The translations under genes and the position numbers were made by a program. A stretch of 16,093 nucleotides of DNA. Source: Rhodospirillales bacterium. GTDB lineage: Bacteria > Pseudomonadota > Alphaproteobacteria > Rhodospirillales > Casp-alpha2. Where the stretch lies: assembly GCA_018664265.1 (NCBI GenBank), contig JABJOR010000502.1, positions 1-16,093 of the forward strand, read 5' to 3'. Shown piece after piece: positions 1 to 8,079 of this stretch (position 1 is its first letter; each line of letters begins with the position of its first letter). A model generated the notes under the pieces. That model ran no database searches, was not told the origin of the DNA, and saw only the letters and a list, made by a program, of their open reading frames with translations.

Positions 1-1070
1 GTGCAAAAGAATATATCCCCCTGCCCCCTGACGCAGAGCTCATTGCAGCGGTTCTGACGGCTGTGGCAGAAGAAGATTTCAACATGATCGCCCATGATGA
101 AAACATGTTGAGTGTTATCCGCCTTGCAGAACAAGTAGCGCCCAGTGAAGCCAGTATTATGGTTACGGGCGAATCAGGGACAGGTAAGGAAATGATGGCG
201 CGTCATGTTCATGCCAAGAGCAAGCGAAGCGAAAAACGTTTTGTTGCCGTTAACTGCGCTGCAATTCCTGAAACATTACTTGAATCAGAACTATTTGGTC
301 ATGAAAAAGGGGCCTTTACAGGTGCCGTTGCACGCCGTATCGGAAAATTTGAAGAGGCGAATGGCGGAACACTGTTGCTTGATGAAATAAGTGAAATGGA
401 TATTAGCCTGCAAGCTAAACTGCTCAGGGCCATTCAGGAAAAAGAAATTGACCGTATCGGTTCAAATAACCCTGTTAAGATTGATGTCCGAATTATTGCG
501 ACCTCAAACCGTAAAGTTGAAGAAGAAGTCTCCATGGGAAGGTTCCGTGAAGACCTTTATTTTCGTCTTAATGTAATGAATTTACGTATGCCGTCATTGT
601 CTGAACGCCCCAAAGACATACCTGTTCTTGCAGAATTTTTTGCCAAAAAATATGCCGAGGCGAACTCAGTGCCCAACCGACCAATTTCTGATTCTGTTAT
701 GAATATGCTGAAATCCCATTCATGGCCAGGAAATGTACGTGAGCTTGAGAACACCATGCATCGCAGTGTTTTGCTCGCGACAAGAAGTACCATTGATACC
801 AATGCATTCATGCTTCAAGACACACTAGGCACGACAGGGGGCGCCCAGGCATCAAGCAACAATGGATCAGCGGAGCAACTTATTGGCCGGACAGTGGCTG
901 ATGTCGAACGCCAACTCATTATCAATACCCTGGATCATTGCTTGGGTAACCGAACGCACGCAGCAACGATTTTAGGCATATCTATTCGCACACTTCGCAA
1001 TAAATTGAAGCTCTACAATGATCAGGGAATTGCAGTCCCTTCGCCAGGTGAAGATCGCCCAACGATATGA
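1..1070 (+). CDS. flbD: FlbD-type sigma-54-dependent flagellar transcription activator (5' truncated by window edge)
   Basis: Bacterial enhancer-binding protein that drives sigma-54 flagellar promoters. The frame is open to the window edge (first full codon at base 3), so this is the C-terminal 355 residues and the GTG at 63 is not the true start. Visible in order: the tail of a receiver-like domain (about residues 1-20, [13 protein letters not shown]), then an AAA+ domain with Walker A GESGTGKE (residues 56-63), the sigma-54 contact loop GAFTGA (103-108) and Walker B LLLDEIS (124-130). [11 protein letters not shown] segment follows, and a Fis-type helix-turn-helix closes the protein ([15 protein letters not shown], about 321-335). 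The receiver tail has Leu where receivers normally have the Lys of the Lys-Pro pair, so control may not be by phosphorylation. In Caulobacter FlbD is controlled by FliX, which is not in this window. flhA follows after 33 bases, probably in the same operon. Confidence 0.93.
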   Translation, partial: AKEYIPLPPDAELIAAVLTAVAEEDFNMIAHDENMLSVIRLAEQVAPSEASIMVTGESGTGKEMMARHVHAKSKRSEKRFVAVNCAAIPETLLESELFGHEKGAFTGAVARRIGKFEEANGGTLLLDEISEMDISLQAKLLRAIQEKEIDRIGSNNPVKIDVRIIATSNRKVEEEVSMGRFREDLYFRLNVMNLRMPSLSERPKDIPVLAEFFAKKYAEANSVPNRPISDSVMNMLKSHSWPGNVRELENTMHRSVLLATRSTIDTNAFMLQDTLGTTGGAQASSNNGSAEQLIGRTVADVERQLIINTLDHCLGNRTHAATILGISIRTLRNKLKLYNDQGIAVPSPGEDRPTI

Positions 1071-1103
1071 TCCAATGGACACGAGACCTAGAAGATTTAC
1101 TAA

Positions 1104-3269
1104 ATGGCTGAAAACGCACCAGAAACAGGCGTAACGTCAGAAGAAGGAGAGGCTCTTCCGAATAGTTCGGAAATTATGAACCAATTCTTCGGTAGCGCAC
1201 TTTCGCGCTTTGGCGGCATTCTGCGCCATGGTGATATTATACTTGCATTGGGTATTATCTTGATCTTGGTAATCATGATTTTACCCCTGCCACGCTGGGT
1301 TCTGGACGTGGCACTTGCCTTCTCTATTACATTTGCTGTCACGATCCTGATGACAGCCTTGTTTATTGATCGCCCCCTTGAGTTCAGTGCATTTCCGACA
1401 GTGTTGTTGATCGCAACCATGATCAGATTGTCGCTAAACTTGGCATCAACCCGATTAATCCTTTCTCACGGGCATGAAGGTCCATCTGCTGCCGGGCGAG
1501 TGATTGAGGCTTTTGGTGGTTTCGTCATGGGCGGTAACTTTGTTATCGGTATTATTGTATTTGCAATTCTTGTGATCGTGAACTTTGTGGTTATCACCAA
1601 GGGTTCCGGACGTATTGCTGAAGTCTCAGCCCGTTTTACCCTAGATGCCATGCCAGGCAAGCAAATGGCCATCGATGCGGATCTTTCTTCTGGCTTGATT
1701 GATGAAGACGAAGCCCGTTCACGCCGCCAAACCCTGGAAGATGAAAGCACATTTTTCGGTGCCATGGATGGTGCCGCAAAGTTTGTTAGAGGTGACGCAA
1801 TTGCCGGATTGCTTATTACCTTCATTAACGTTATCGGCGGAATGATCATTGGTGTTGCTCAAAATGGAATTACTTTTGGAGAGGCCGCTAACAGTTATGT
1901 AAGCCTGACCGTTGGCGATGGTCTTGTCACACAAATTCCGGCGCTGATTGTTTCAACCGCAGCCGGTATGGTGGTTACCAAAGCAGGTATTCGTGGCAAT
2001 ACAGAACGTGCCCTGTTCCACCAGCTTGGTGGACAGCCCAAGGCTATGACTCTTGTTGCGCTTTTGACTTCGACACTGGCACTTCTGCCGGGTATTCCGG
2101 CCCTTCCGTTCCTGTTTATTTCCGCCTCAACGGGTGGAATTGCTATATATGTTTACAGGCAAAATCAAAAGGTTGTGGTTGAGCGCAAAAAGTTGGATGA
2201 ACAGGCAGAAAAAATTGCGCCTCCTGTTTCAGATGAGCCGATTTCTGCATCACTTAAAATTGACTATTTACGCCTTGAGCTAGGTTATGGACTGCTTGGG
2301 CTTATCAACACACCCCGAGATGGGCAACGCCTGACAGACCAAATCAAGGCACTACGCCGCCAAATAGCTTCAGACGTTGGCTTTGTTATGCCCAGTGTTC
2401 GAATTCAGGATAACATGCAACTTCCTGCCAATAGCTATGTCATTCGAGTTAAAGAAATTGAATCAGGTCGAGGAGATTTGCGTCCCAACCAAATGCTGAT
2501 CATGGATCCTCGTGGCGAAGAAATCACTTTGGCTGGTGAAAAGACAACTGAGCCCACATTCGGGTTGCCGGCTATGTGGATTGATGAGCCGAATAGAGAG
2601 GAAGCTCTGTTCCGCGGATATACCGTTGTTGATCCAGCGACAGTTATAACCACTCACATTACAGAGATTATCAAAGACAATATGGCAGATTTGCTATCGT
2701 ATGCTGAAACACAAAAATTGATTGATGATTTGGACAAAGATCACCAGAAGTTAATTGCAGATCTGGTTCCTGCTCAAATTACTATTGGCGGAATTCAGCG
2801 AACTCTTCAAAATTTGTTGGGAGAGCGGGTATCAATTCGAGACTTGCCAACAATCCTGGAAGCTATTTCAGAATCATGCAGTCAAACCCGAAATGTCTTG
2901 TTGATCACAGAACATGTGCGTAGCAGGTTAGCTCGACAAATCAGTGATATGAATGAAAATGATCAAGGATTTATTCCACTTGTCACATTGTCACCGCAAT
3001 GGGAGCAGGTCTTCGCTGAATCCATAATTGGTTCCGGCGAAGAACGCCAACTTTCACTGGCTCCTTCCGCCATGCAAGATTTCATAAATGCCTTGCGTGC
3101 TACTTTTGAACGCCAGGCCATGCAGGGTGAAACTCCGGTCTTGTTAACCAGCCCGGGTATCCGTCCTTACGTACGATCCATTATTGAGCGTTTCCGCCCA
3201 ACAACGGTGGTTATATCTCAAAACGAAGTCCACCCGAAAGCGCGAATCAAAACTGTTGGCCAGATTTAA
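1104..3269 (+). CDS. flhA: Flagellar biosynthesis protein FlhA (export gate)
   Basis: Large inner-membrane subunit of the flagellar type III export gate; its cytoplasmic domain docks export substrates and chaperones. The 721 residues match the family length. The N-terminal half holds several strongly hydrophobic segments (about residues 43-62, 66-87, 95-120, 145-164, 232-255, 272-292). The family signature lies around residues 165-195 (TKGSGRIAEVSARFTLDAMP and the following QMAIDADL). Asp222 in FGAMDGAAKFVRGDA corresponds to the proton-pathway Asp208 of Salmonella FlhA. Residues from about 360 onward form the cytosolic domain. An in-frame TAA lies directly before the ATG, so the start cannot be further upstream; the ribosome-binding site is weak (AGAAG). 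It sits between flbD and an flhG-like gene, with no flhF in between. Confidence 0.98.
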   Translation: MAENAPETGVTSEEGEALPNSSEIMNQFFGSALSRFGGILRHGDIILALGIILILVIMILPLPRWVLDVALAFSITFAVTILMTALFIDRPLEFSAFPTVLLIATMIRLSLNLASTRLILSHGHEGPSAAGRVIEAFGGFVMGGNFVIGIIVFAILVIVNFVVITKGSGRIAEVSARFTLDAMPGKQMAIDADLSSGLIDEDEARSRRQTLEDESTFFGAMDGAAKFVRGDAIAGLLITFINVIGGMIIGVAQNGITFGEAANSYVSLTVGDGLVTQIPALIVSTAAGMVVTKAGIRGNTERALFHQLGGQPKAMTLVALLTSTLALLPGIPALPFLFISASTGGIAIYVYRQNQKVVVERKKLDEQAEKIAPPVSDEPISASLKIDYLRLELGYGLLGLINTPRDGQRLTDQIKALRRQIASDVGFVMPSVRIQDNMQLPANSYVIRVKEIESGRGDLRPNQMLIMDPRGEEITLAGEKTTEPTFGLPAMWIDEPNREEALFRGYTVVDPATVITTHITEIIKDNMADLLSYAETQKLIDDLDKDHQKLIADLVPAQITIGGIQRTLQNLLGERVSIRDLPTILEAISESCSQTRNVLLITEHVRSRLARQISDMNENDQGFIPLVTLSPQWEQVFAESIIGSGEERQLSLAPSAMQDFINALRATFERQAMQGETPVLLTSPGIRPYVRSIIERFRPTTVVISQNEVHPKARIKTVGQI

Positions 3270-3313
3270 CCCACTGGTTATTCAATCTGGCAAGCGCAAG
3301 GTAAAGCAGAGAT

Positions 3314-4105
3314 ATGGCGAACACTCCTACATCCGGCCCTAAAGCATCTTCCGAAACGAAATCTAAAAATATGATTGCGATTGCTTCTGGTAAAGGCGGG
3401 GTCGGCAAAACATGGTTTGCCATAACTCTTGCCCATTCACTGGCAAAACATGACAGAAATATATTGTTGTTCGATGGTGATTTAGGTCTTGCAAATCTCG
3501 ACATCCAACTCGGATTAACTCCAAAAAATGATTTGGGTGGCGTCATTAGTGGTAAAATTTCTATGGGGCAGGCTGTAACAAAATATCCCGATGGTGGATT
3601 TGATGTTATCGCTGGACGGTCAGGATCTGGCTCTCTGGCTAATTTACCACCAAGTCGCTTGCGAATGCTTTCAGATGAAGTGGCTCAGTTATCGAACGAA
3701 TATGATAATGTCTTACTTGATTTAGGCGCAGGTATTGAGCGGACCGTTCGGCAATTAGCAACATATGCATCCATGTGCATTATTGTTGTTACAGACGAGC
3801 CAACTGCCCTGACCGATGCCTATGCCTTCATCAAAGTTACTCGCACTGAGCGCCCGAATACTGTCATTCACATTGTTGCGAATATGGTGAATTCAGCCCG
3901 CGAGGGTGAACGTACATATAATACATTATTGAAAGCCTGTCAGAGCTTCCTCAATTATACGCCCACATTGCTGGGAATTATTCGCCGTGATGACAAGGTC
4001 CGGGAAGCCATTCGAAGCCAGACATCCTTGTTAACCCGTTTTCCCAATTCCGAAGCAGCAGCAGACATTGAAGTTGTCGCAGCAAAAATTCGTGAACTGA
4101 TCTAA
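3314..4105 (+). CDS. flhG: MinD/ParA-family ATPase, FlhG/FleN-like flagellar number regulator
   Basis: P-loop ATPase of the MinD/ParA class, 263 residues. Visible: deviant Walker A SGKGGVGKT (residues 25-33), the switch I segment DGDLGLANLDIQLGL (54-68), switch II LLDLGAG (134-140) and TDEPTALTDAYAFIK (160-174), the last being typical of FlhG/FleN proteins. FlhG proteins control flagellar number and placement, usually with the SRP-type GTPase FlhF. The first 18 residues are Ser/Thr/Lys-rich and I do not see the DQAxxLR-type motif through which FlhG stimulates FlhF. No flhF lies between flhA and this gene, a common place for it. The flhA gap is 44 bases and the ribosome-binding site is weak. 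I see no obvious C-terminal amphipathic membrane-targeting helix. FlhG-like function is inferred from motifs and position; a related flagellar ParA-like ATPase is the alternative. Confidence 0.85.
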   Translation: MANTPTSGPKASSETKSKNMIAIASGKGGVGKTWFAITLAHSLAKHDRNILLFDGDLGLANLDIQLGLTPKNDLGGVISGKISMGQAVTKYPDGGFDVIAGRSGSGSLANLPPSRLRMLSDEVAQLSNEYDNVLLDLGAGIERTVRQLATYASMCIIVVTDEPTALTDAYAFIKVTRTERPNTVIHIVANMVNSAREGERTYNTLLKACQSFLNYTPTLLGIIRRDDKVREAIRSQTSLLTRFPNSEAAADIEVVAAKIRELI

Positions 4106-4151
4106 GAAAATAGCGTATATTATATACATGTTTCATTAAGCGGAAGGCATC

Positions 4152-5945
4152 ATGAGTACAATTCAGCCGCCACCGCCAACGCCTCCGACGTCTATGCCTG
4201 TTACGGTTTCGACGCAACTGAGCTTGACCATACAGAACCCGCCCCCACTATTAACCCAGTTAACTGTCGGAACGACAATAGAAGCAATTGTTATTGCTAC
4301 AGCAGATAGCAAGGCTGAAATCATTACCCCTCTTGGCAGGCTTATAACAGAAACGACCCTTCCCCTTAAATCAGACCAACCACTTATTCTACAAGTTCCC
4401 CACCGAGGTAGTAACGGGCCTTTCTTGCTGCGAGTTCTGGAAATAGCTGGCAAGCCAGTGCAATCAGGATCGGGACACTCCTCACCCCTAACGAATTTGG
4501 GCACAAATACCCCACTGGCCACACAAGCACCGCAACAAATAACAGCTGTCTTAAACCTGACAACGGGCTCAACGTATACAGCTACACTATTAGGAACTCC
4601 TTCTGCTACAAATTTTACACTCACGGGGCAACCCCCTTCTGCTTTCAATTCTTCACTAGCTGGGCAAGCCTCTCCTGGAATTTCATCTCAAATTTCTGGG
4701 CAACCCCCAACAGGGCTTCTTCCCGGGCAACCATCTCCCCAATCACTCAGTCAAGCCAATTTAACAGGCCAGAATGCTGGTTTGGTCACTACAACACCTC
4801 AGTCAACATCTCCAGTTCAAAGTGGCACCCCTATTACGCCAGGAGGGCCACCAAGTGCGCCACAGGGGGCCCTACAGGGGCACACAACAGCTTCACCCTT
4901 AGCACTAACGTCGCAACCCTCGACAACTGTACAGGGCGCTACAAATCTACCTGCTGGAACGCAGTTTTCTGTCACAATCCAAAACTTGATTCCCCCACAA
5001 TCTGGAGCGCTATCAATCAATCTGCCACCTGCTAATTCACCGTCTTCAATTTTTGCAACAGGCCAATCTATCACCGGGACAGTCATTAGCTCCGGCAGCA
5101 ATGGGCAATCCATTATTCACACCTCTGGTGCACCTTTGTCTGTAGCAACAGCACAACCCTTACCCACTGGCACGGAAGTTACCTTCAAAGTATCCTCGCA
5201 GCCCGTGCTTCCAGAACCTTCACAATCACTGCCAACAAGCCTTCACCGGGAAGGCATGGTCATGGCCCAATCATGGCCTAGCCTTGAAGAAAGCATGAGC
5301 GCCTTGCAAGCAGCTAGCCCACAAACAGCTCAGGATATTGCGAACCATATTCTTCCCAAGGCAAATGCTCAGTTCACAGCAACCACCCTGTTTTTCCTAA
5401 GCGCTCTAAACAGTGGAAATGTCAAAGGATGGCTTGGGGATAATGCTATGCGCCTGCTGGAGAAACTAAAGCCTGATACCATGAGAAGGCTTGGGGATGA
5501 TTTCAAATTGCTGGGTCGCACTGATGAAGAAACAACAACCGCAACCAGAACAGGAGAATGGCGGGGAACATTAATCCCGCTTTATTCGGAAGAAGGATTA
5601 CAGCAAGTCCGCCTTTTTACACGCAAGTTATCAGATGAAAACGATGACGATAATGAAAACAAACCAAAAGGAACGCGATTCTTAATCGATGTCAATTTAA
5701 GCAAAGTTGGGCGACTTCAACTCGATGGCATTGTAGAAAAGGCAGACAAACGCCTGGATATGATTATTCGAACCAGCAACAAGTTGCCTGATCCCATGCG
5801 TCAGGATTTAATGCAAATTTTCATCAAGGCCAATGAAATTGTCGGGATGAATGGTGGTATGTCATTTCAAGCTGCACCTGATGCTTTTATTGACCCGAAA
5901 CCTGATTCTGTGCCACAAACAACAGGCATAGGAATTACTGTTTGA
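4152..5945 (+). CDS. Pro/Ser/Thr/Gln-rich protein with a FliK-like C-terminal domain
   Basis: A 597-residue protein of unproven function. Residues 1-35 are proline-rich and lack a signal peptide. About 35-100 look folded, 100-350 are low-complexity Pro/Ser/Thr/Gln/Gly with recurring Gly-Gln units, and 370-580 look globular. The C-terminal part (about 507-572) has alternating strands FLIDVNLSKVGRLQLDGIVE, then LDMIIRTSNKLPDP, then a helix and a GMNGGMSF end. This resembles the Flg_hook domain of hook-length control protein FliK in order and spacing. FliK proteins also have a long flexible N-terminal part exported as a molecular ruler. The start is supported by GGAAGG just upstream. The gene follows flhG after 46 bases. 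A FliK-like or other exported flagellar role is my inference; a classical FliK gene may lie elsewhere in the genome. Confidence 0.6.
   Translation: MSTIQPPPPTPPTSMPVTVSTQLSLTIQNPPPLLTQLTVGTTIEAIVIATADSKAEIITPLGRLITETTLPLKSDQPLILQVPHRGSNGPFLLRVLEIAGKPVQSGSGHSSPLTNLGTNTPLATQAPQQITAVLNLTTGSTYTATLLGTPSATNFTLTGQPPSAFNSSLAGQASPGISSQISGQPPTGLLPGQPSPQSLSQANLTGQNAGLVTTTPQSTSPVQSGTPITPGGPPSAPQGALQGHTTASPLALTSQPSTTVQGATNLPAGTQFSVTIQNLIPPQSGALSINLPPANSPSSIFATGQSITGTVISSGSNGQSIIHTSGAPLSVATAQPLPTGTEVTFKVSSQPVLPEPSQSLPTSLHREGMVMAQSWPSLEESMSALQAASPQTAQDIANHILPKANAQFTATTLFFLSALNSGNVKGWLGDNAMRLLEKLKPDTMRRLGDDFKLLGRTDEETTTATRTGEWRGTLIPLYSEEGLQQVRLFTRKLSDENDDDNENKPKGTRFLIDVNLSKVGRLQLDGIVEKADKRLDMIIRTSNKLPDPMRQDLMQIFIKANEIVGMNGGMSFQAAPDAFIDPKPDSVPQTTGIGITV
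4626..4772 (+). repeat. Degenerate Gly-Gln repeat block within the FliK-like gene
   Basis: Five short units beginning with Gly-Gln (GQPPSAF, GQASPGI, GQPPTGL, GQPSPQS, GQNAGL) start at residues 159, 171, 183, 192 and 206, with spacings of 12, 12, 9 and 14 residues. At DNA level four of them begin with gggcaa followed by C-rich sequence. This is probably expansion of a disordered linker. Confidence 0.6.
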
Positions 5946-5952
5946 TATAATT

Positions 5953-6357
5953 ATGCATATTCATGAACGCCGCGCCGCACTTGAAACAGCACCAAATCCA
6001 GATTCAAGTCTGGATTATGTGATATCTCTGTCCGGTACTATTCAAACAGAAATCACCCTCATTCCTCACACTAATGTCAGTGTTGATTTAAGGTACGTGC
6101 CTGATCGCGAGATCACAATGCCAGCTCCATGGCGGATATACCTGGATGTGCTTGGTGAACAAAAATGGGAGACGCTTGAAGAGCTCTCTGTTACGGTACT
6201 TGCCGATATCAATGATCAGTTAATACCCCGTTGGATGGAGCTTTGCGTTACCTCCCTCACAGGGTTAGCTAATCACAGTATCATGCTTAACGAGAGCCAA
6301 CCGGGATGGAACAATCCGTCAATTCAAACAAAAATGATCCGGCCTCAGGAAAACTAA
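5953..6357 (+). CDS. Small QueF-like (T-fold) protein lacking QueF catalytic residues
   Basis: A 134-residue soluble protein of unknown function. From memory of QueF (NADPH-dependent 7-cyano-7-deazaguanine reductase), residues 21-97 follow the QueF order: DYVISLSG, then TLIPHT where QueF has the catalytic LCPxTG, then VSVDLRYVPDREI matching QueF's strand ending in YxPD. WRIYLDVLG follows where QueF has ESKSLKLYL, then a helix with LADINDQLIPRWMEL matching QueF's DLxxxxDPRWxEV. The catalytic Cys, the following Asp and the substrate-binding Glu are all absent, and about four residues are missing after the Cys position. So this looks like a non-enzymatic relative, if the similarity is real. The gene starts 7 bases after the FliK-like stop with a poor ribosome-binding site, suggesting coupled translation. 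Its own stop directly abuts the next start. Confidence 0.75.
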   Translation: MHIHERRAALETAPNPDSSLDYVISLSGTIQTEITLIPHTNVSVDLRYVPDREITMPAPWRIYLDVLGEQKWETLEELSVTVLADINDQLIPRWMELCVTSLTGLANHSIMLNESQPGWNNPSIQTKMIRPQEN

Positions 6358-7578
6358 ATGCAACAATCAAAATCTGCTCAAGAACTAGGGTTCTCACCTG
6401 AACGCCTGGACAGGCTCCGTGATTGGGCCTCATCTTATATCAACAGTGGCAAACTCCCCTGTTCTGTAATCGCAATCATGCGCCACGGTGAACTCGCTTT
6501 TGAAGACATTCAAGGCTACATGGATGTTGAGAACAAAACACCTGTTAGTCAGGATACCTTGTTTCGCATTTACTCTATGACCAAACCAATAACAACTGTT
6601 GCAGCCATGATGCTCTACGAAGAAGGCCGCTTTCAGTTTAATGACCCGGTGTCAAAATATATTCCTGCATTGGAAAAAATGAATGTGCTTGTTGACCCTA
6701 AAAGCGAGTCCCTAAAAACCGAACCAGCAGAATCACAAATGACCATTCGTCAATTGATGACGCATACTGCAGGCTTTATTTATGCTTTTAAGGATCCGTC
6801 TCGCCCATTAAGTAAGCTCTACAATAAAAAGCAAATTGAATTCAATCCCACAGGAGAGCCATTATCTCAATGGATAGAAGAGGTCGCCAGTCTACCACTA
6901 GCCTTCCATCCTGGCATCAAGTGGGAATACAGCATTGCTACTGATGTTCTTGGGTATCTTGTTGAGGTTATTTCTGGACAGCCATTGGATACATTTTTTA
7001 ACGAACGTATACTACGCCCATTGGAAATGAAAGATACTGCATTTTCTGTTATGGATCACGACCTTGATCGGCTGGCAACCCTCTATAAATACAAGACAGG
7101 TGATCGCATTTCAGTTAGCGAAAGCCCGGAGAAATCTGGATTTAGAGCCCCAATCAGTCGCATTCAAGGCGGTGGTGGACTGGTTTCTACAGCAAAGGAT
7201 TTTTTACGGTTCCAGCAAATGATGTTGAATAAAGGCGTGCTTAACAATGTTCGTTTGCTAGGGCCAAAAACTATTGATTTAATGACCATAAATCACCTAC
7301 CCGGTGATATAGCATCCATGGGACAGCCAAAATTTGGTGAATCAATATTCGAGGGCGTCGGGTTTGGTCTCGGGTTTGCGATCATGCTTGATCCAACGAA
7401 AGCTCAACTATTGGCTTCACCTGGAGAATATTGCTGGGGGGGTGCGGCAAGTACAGCATTCTGGAATGATCCAGCCGAAGATATGGCTGTCGTTTTCCTG
7501 ACACAACTCAGCCCTTCAGACACATATCCTATGCGCAGGGAATTGAGGATATTAGTAAATCAGGCTCTGATTGATTAA
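6358..7578 (+). CDS. Serine hydrolase of the beta-lactamase (class C)/esterase family
   Basis: A 406-residue serine hydrolase related to class C beta-lactamases, penicillin-binding proteins and EstB-type esterases. Visible: the nucleophile motif SMTK (Ser73, Lys76) inside RIYSMTKPITT, a tyrosine motif YSIATDVLGYLVE (Tyr191), and WGGAAST (360-366) at the place of the KTG box. These variants are more typical of esterase-like members than of true beta-lactamases. No signal peptide is visible: the N-terminus is polar (MQQSKSAQELGFSPERLDRL), so it is probably cytoplasmic. The ATG follows the upstream TAA with no gap, and its ribosome-binding site AGGA (6347-6350) lies inside the upstream gene, so translation is likely coupled. 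The substrate cannot be told from sequence. It converges with fliJ, with 20 bases between stops and no clear terminator. Confidence 0.92.
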   Translation: MQQSKSAQELGFSPERLDRLRDWASSYINSGKLPCSVIAIMRHGELAFEDIQGYMDVENKTPVSQDTLFRIYSMTKPITTVAAMMLYEEGRFQFNDPVSKYIPALEKMNVLVDPKSESLKTEPAESQMTIRQLMTHTAGFIYAFKDPSRPLSKLYNKKQIEFNPTGEPLSQWIEEVASLPLAFHPGIKWEYSIATDVLGYLVEVISGQPLDTFFNERILRPLEMKDTAFSVMDHDLDRLATLYKYKTGDRISVSESPEKSGFRAPISRIQGGGGLVSTAKDFLRFQQMMLNKGVLNNVRLLGPKTIDLMTINHLPGDIASMGQPKFGESIFEGVGFGLGFAIMLDPTKAQLLASPGEYCWGGAASTAFWNDPAEDMAVVFLTQLSPSDTYPMRRELRILVNQALID

Positions 7579-7598
7579 TTGGGTAGAATTGAAGCTCT

Positions 7599-8027
7599 TT
7601 AACCAGCGAGTTTCTTACGTACATAGCTTTGCAAGCCGACTTCATTAAGCTCTACCTGCTCACGGCGGTTACGTTCCAGGGCCGCACGACGCTCACGATT
7701 TTCCTGAGCGACTTCATATTTCTTGAGTTCAACGTAAGCTTCACGCAATTCTTCACGCGCCTCGGAGATGGAAACTTCCATCTGTTCTATAGACTGGCGA
7801 ATACGCTCTCGACGGTCAATAACAGTTTCGGCGTATCCACCATAGAGATATCCAGCTTCTTCGGGGGATTCCTTGGCAATAATCTGTTCACGCACCAATT
7901 CATCTTCAAGTGCAGCAGCCTGTGCTTCCAGGTTATCGAGAAGCCGAAGAAGCTCACCCAATTTTCGGCGCTTCTCATCCACTTCCCATTCATGGATCTG
8001 TATCAGGTTGTTTAAGTCTTTTGCCAT
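7599..8027 (-). CDS. fliJ: Flagellar export protein FliJ
   Basis: Small cytoplasmic stalk protein of the flagellar export ATPase complex. FliJ inserts into the FliI hexamer and links it to FlhA, and it escorts chaperones. The 142 residues match the family length. The protein is almost entirely charged, helical and coiled-coil-like: Leu-rich heptads from LGELLRLLDNLEAQ, a central segment with GYLYGGYAE, then Arg/Glu-rich helices to the end. The N-terminus MAKDLNNLIQIHEWEVDEKR is typical of FliJ, whose helix begins with a short hydrophobic stretch and a Lys/Arg-rich turn. It lies 52 bases downstream of fliI, so the two are probably cotranscribed. A purine-rich AGGGGG lies about 12 bases before the ATG. 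Confidence 0.88.
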   Translation of the reverse strand: MAKDLNNLIQIHEWEVDEKRRKLGELLRLLDNLEAQAAALEDELVREQIIAKESPEEAGYLYGGYAETVIDRRERIRQSIEQMEVSISEAREELREAYVELKKYEVAQENRERRAALERNRREQVELNEVGLQSYVRKKLAG

Positions 8028-8079
8028 ACTTACTGGATACCCCCTAGAGTCTTAACAAATCGTGCACATGACTTTAAAC

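Noticed and set aside
63..65. GTG at 63 as the start of the first gene
   Set aside because: The frame continues open to the window edge and encodes a typical FlbD receiver tail, so the gene starts outside the window.
1309..1318. TGGCAC followed by TTGC, resembling a sigma-54 promoter
   Set aside because: The two elements are adjacent without the required spacing and lie inside the flhA coding region.
4163..4648. A 161-codon minus-strand open frame opposite the FliK-like gene
   Set aside because: It mirrors the Pro/Thr-rich low-complexity coding sequence; its Gly/Val-rich product looks like an antisense artefact.
6358..7578. A true class C beta-lactamase (antibiotic resistance gene)
   Set aside because: There is no signal peptide, the YxN motif is replaced by YSIA and the KTG box by WGG, which point to an esterase-like member.
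7629..8015. A 128-codon plus-strand open frame antisense to fliJ
   Set aside because: It is a shadow of the fliJ coding strand, with no recognisable domain and no ribosome-binding site of note.
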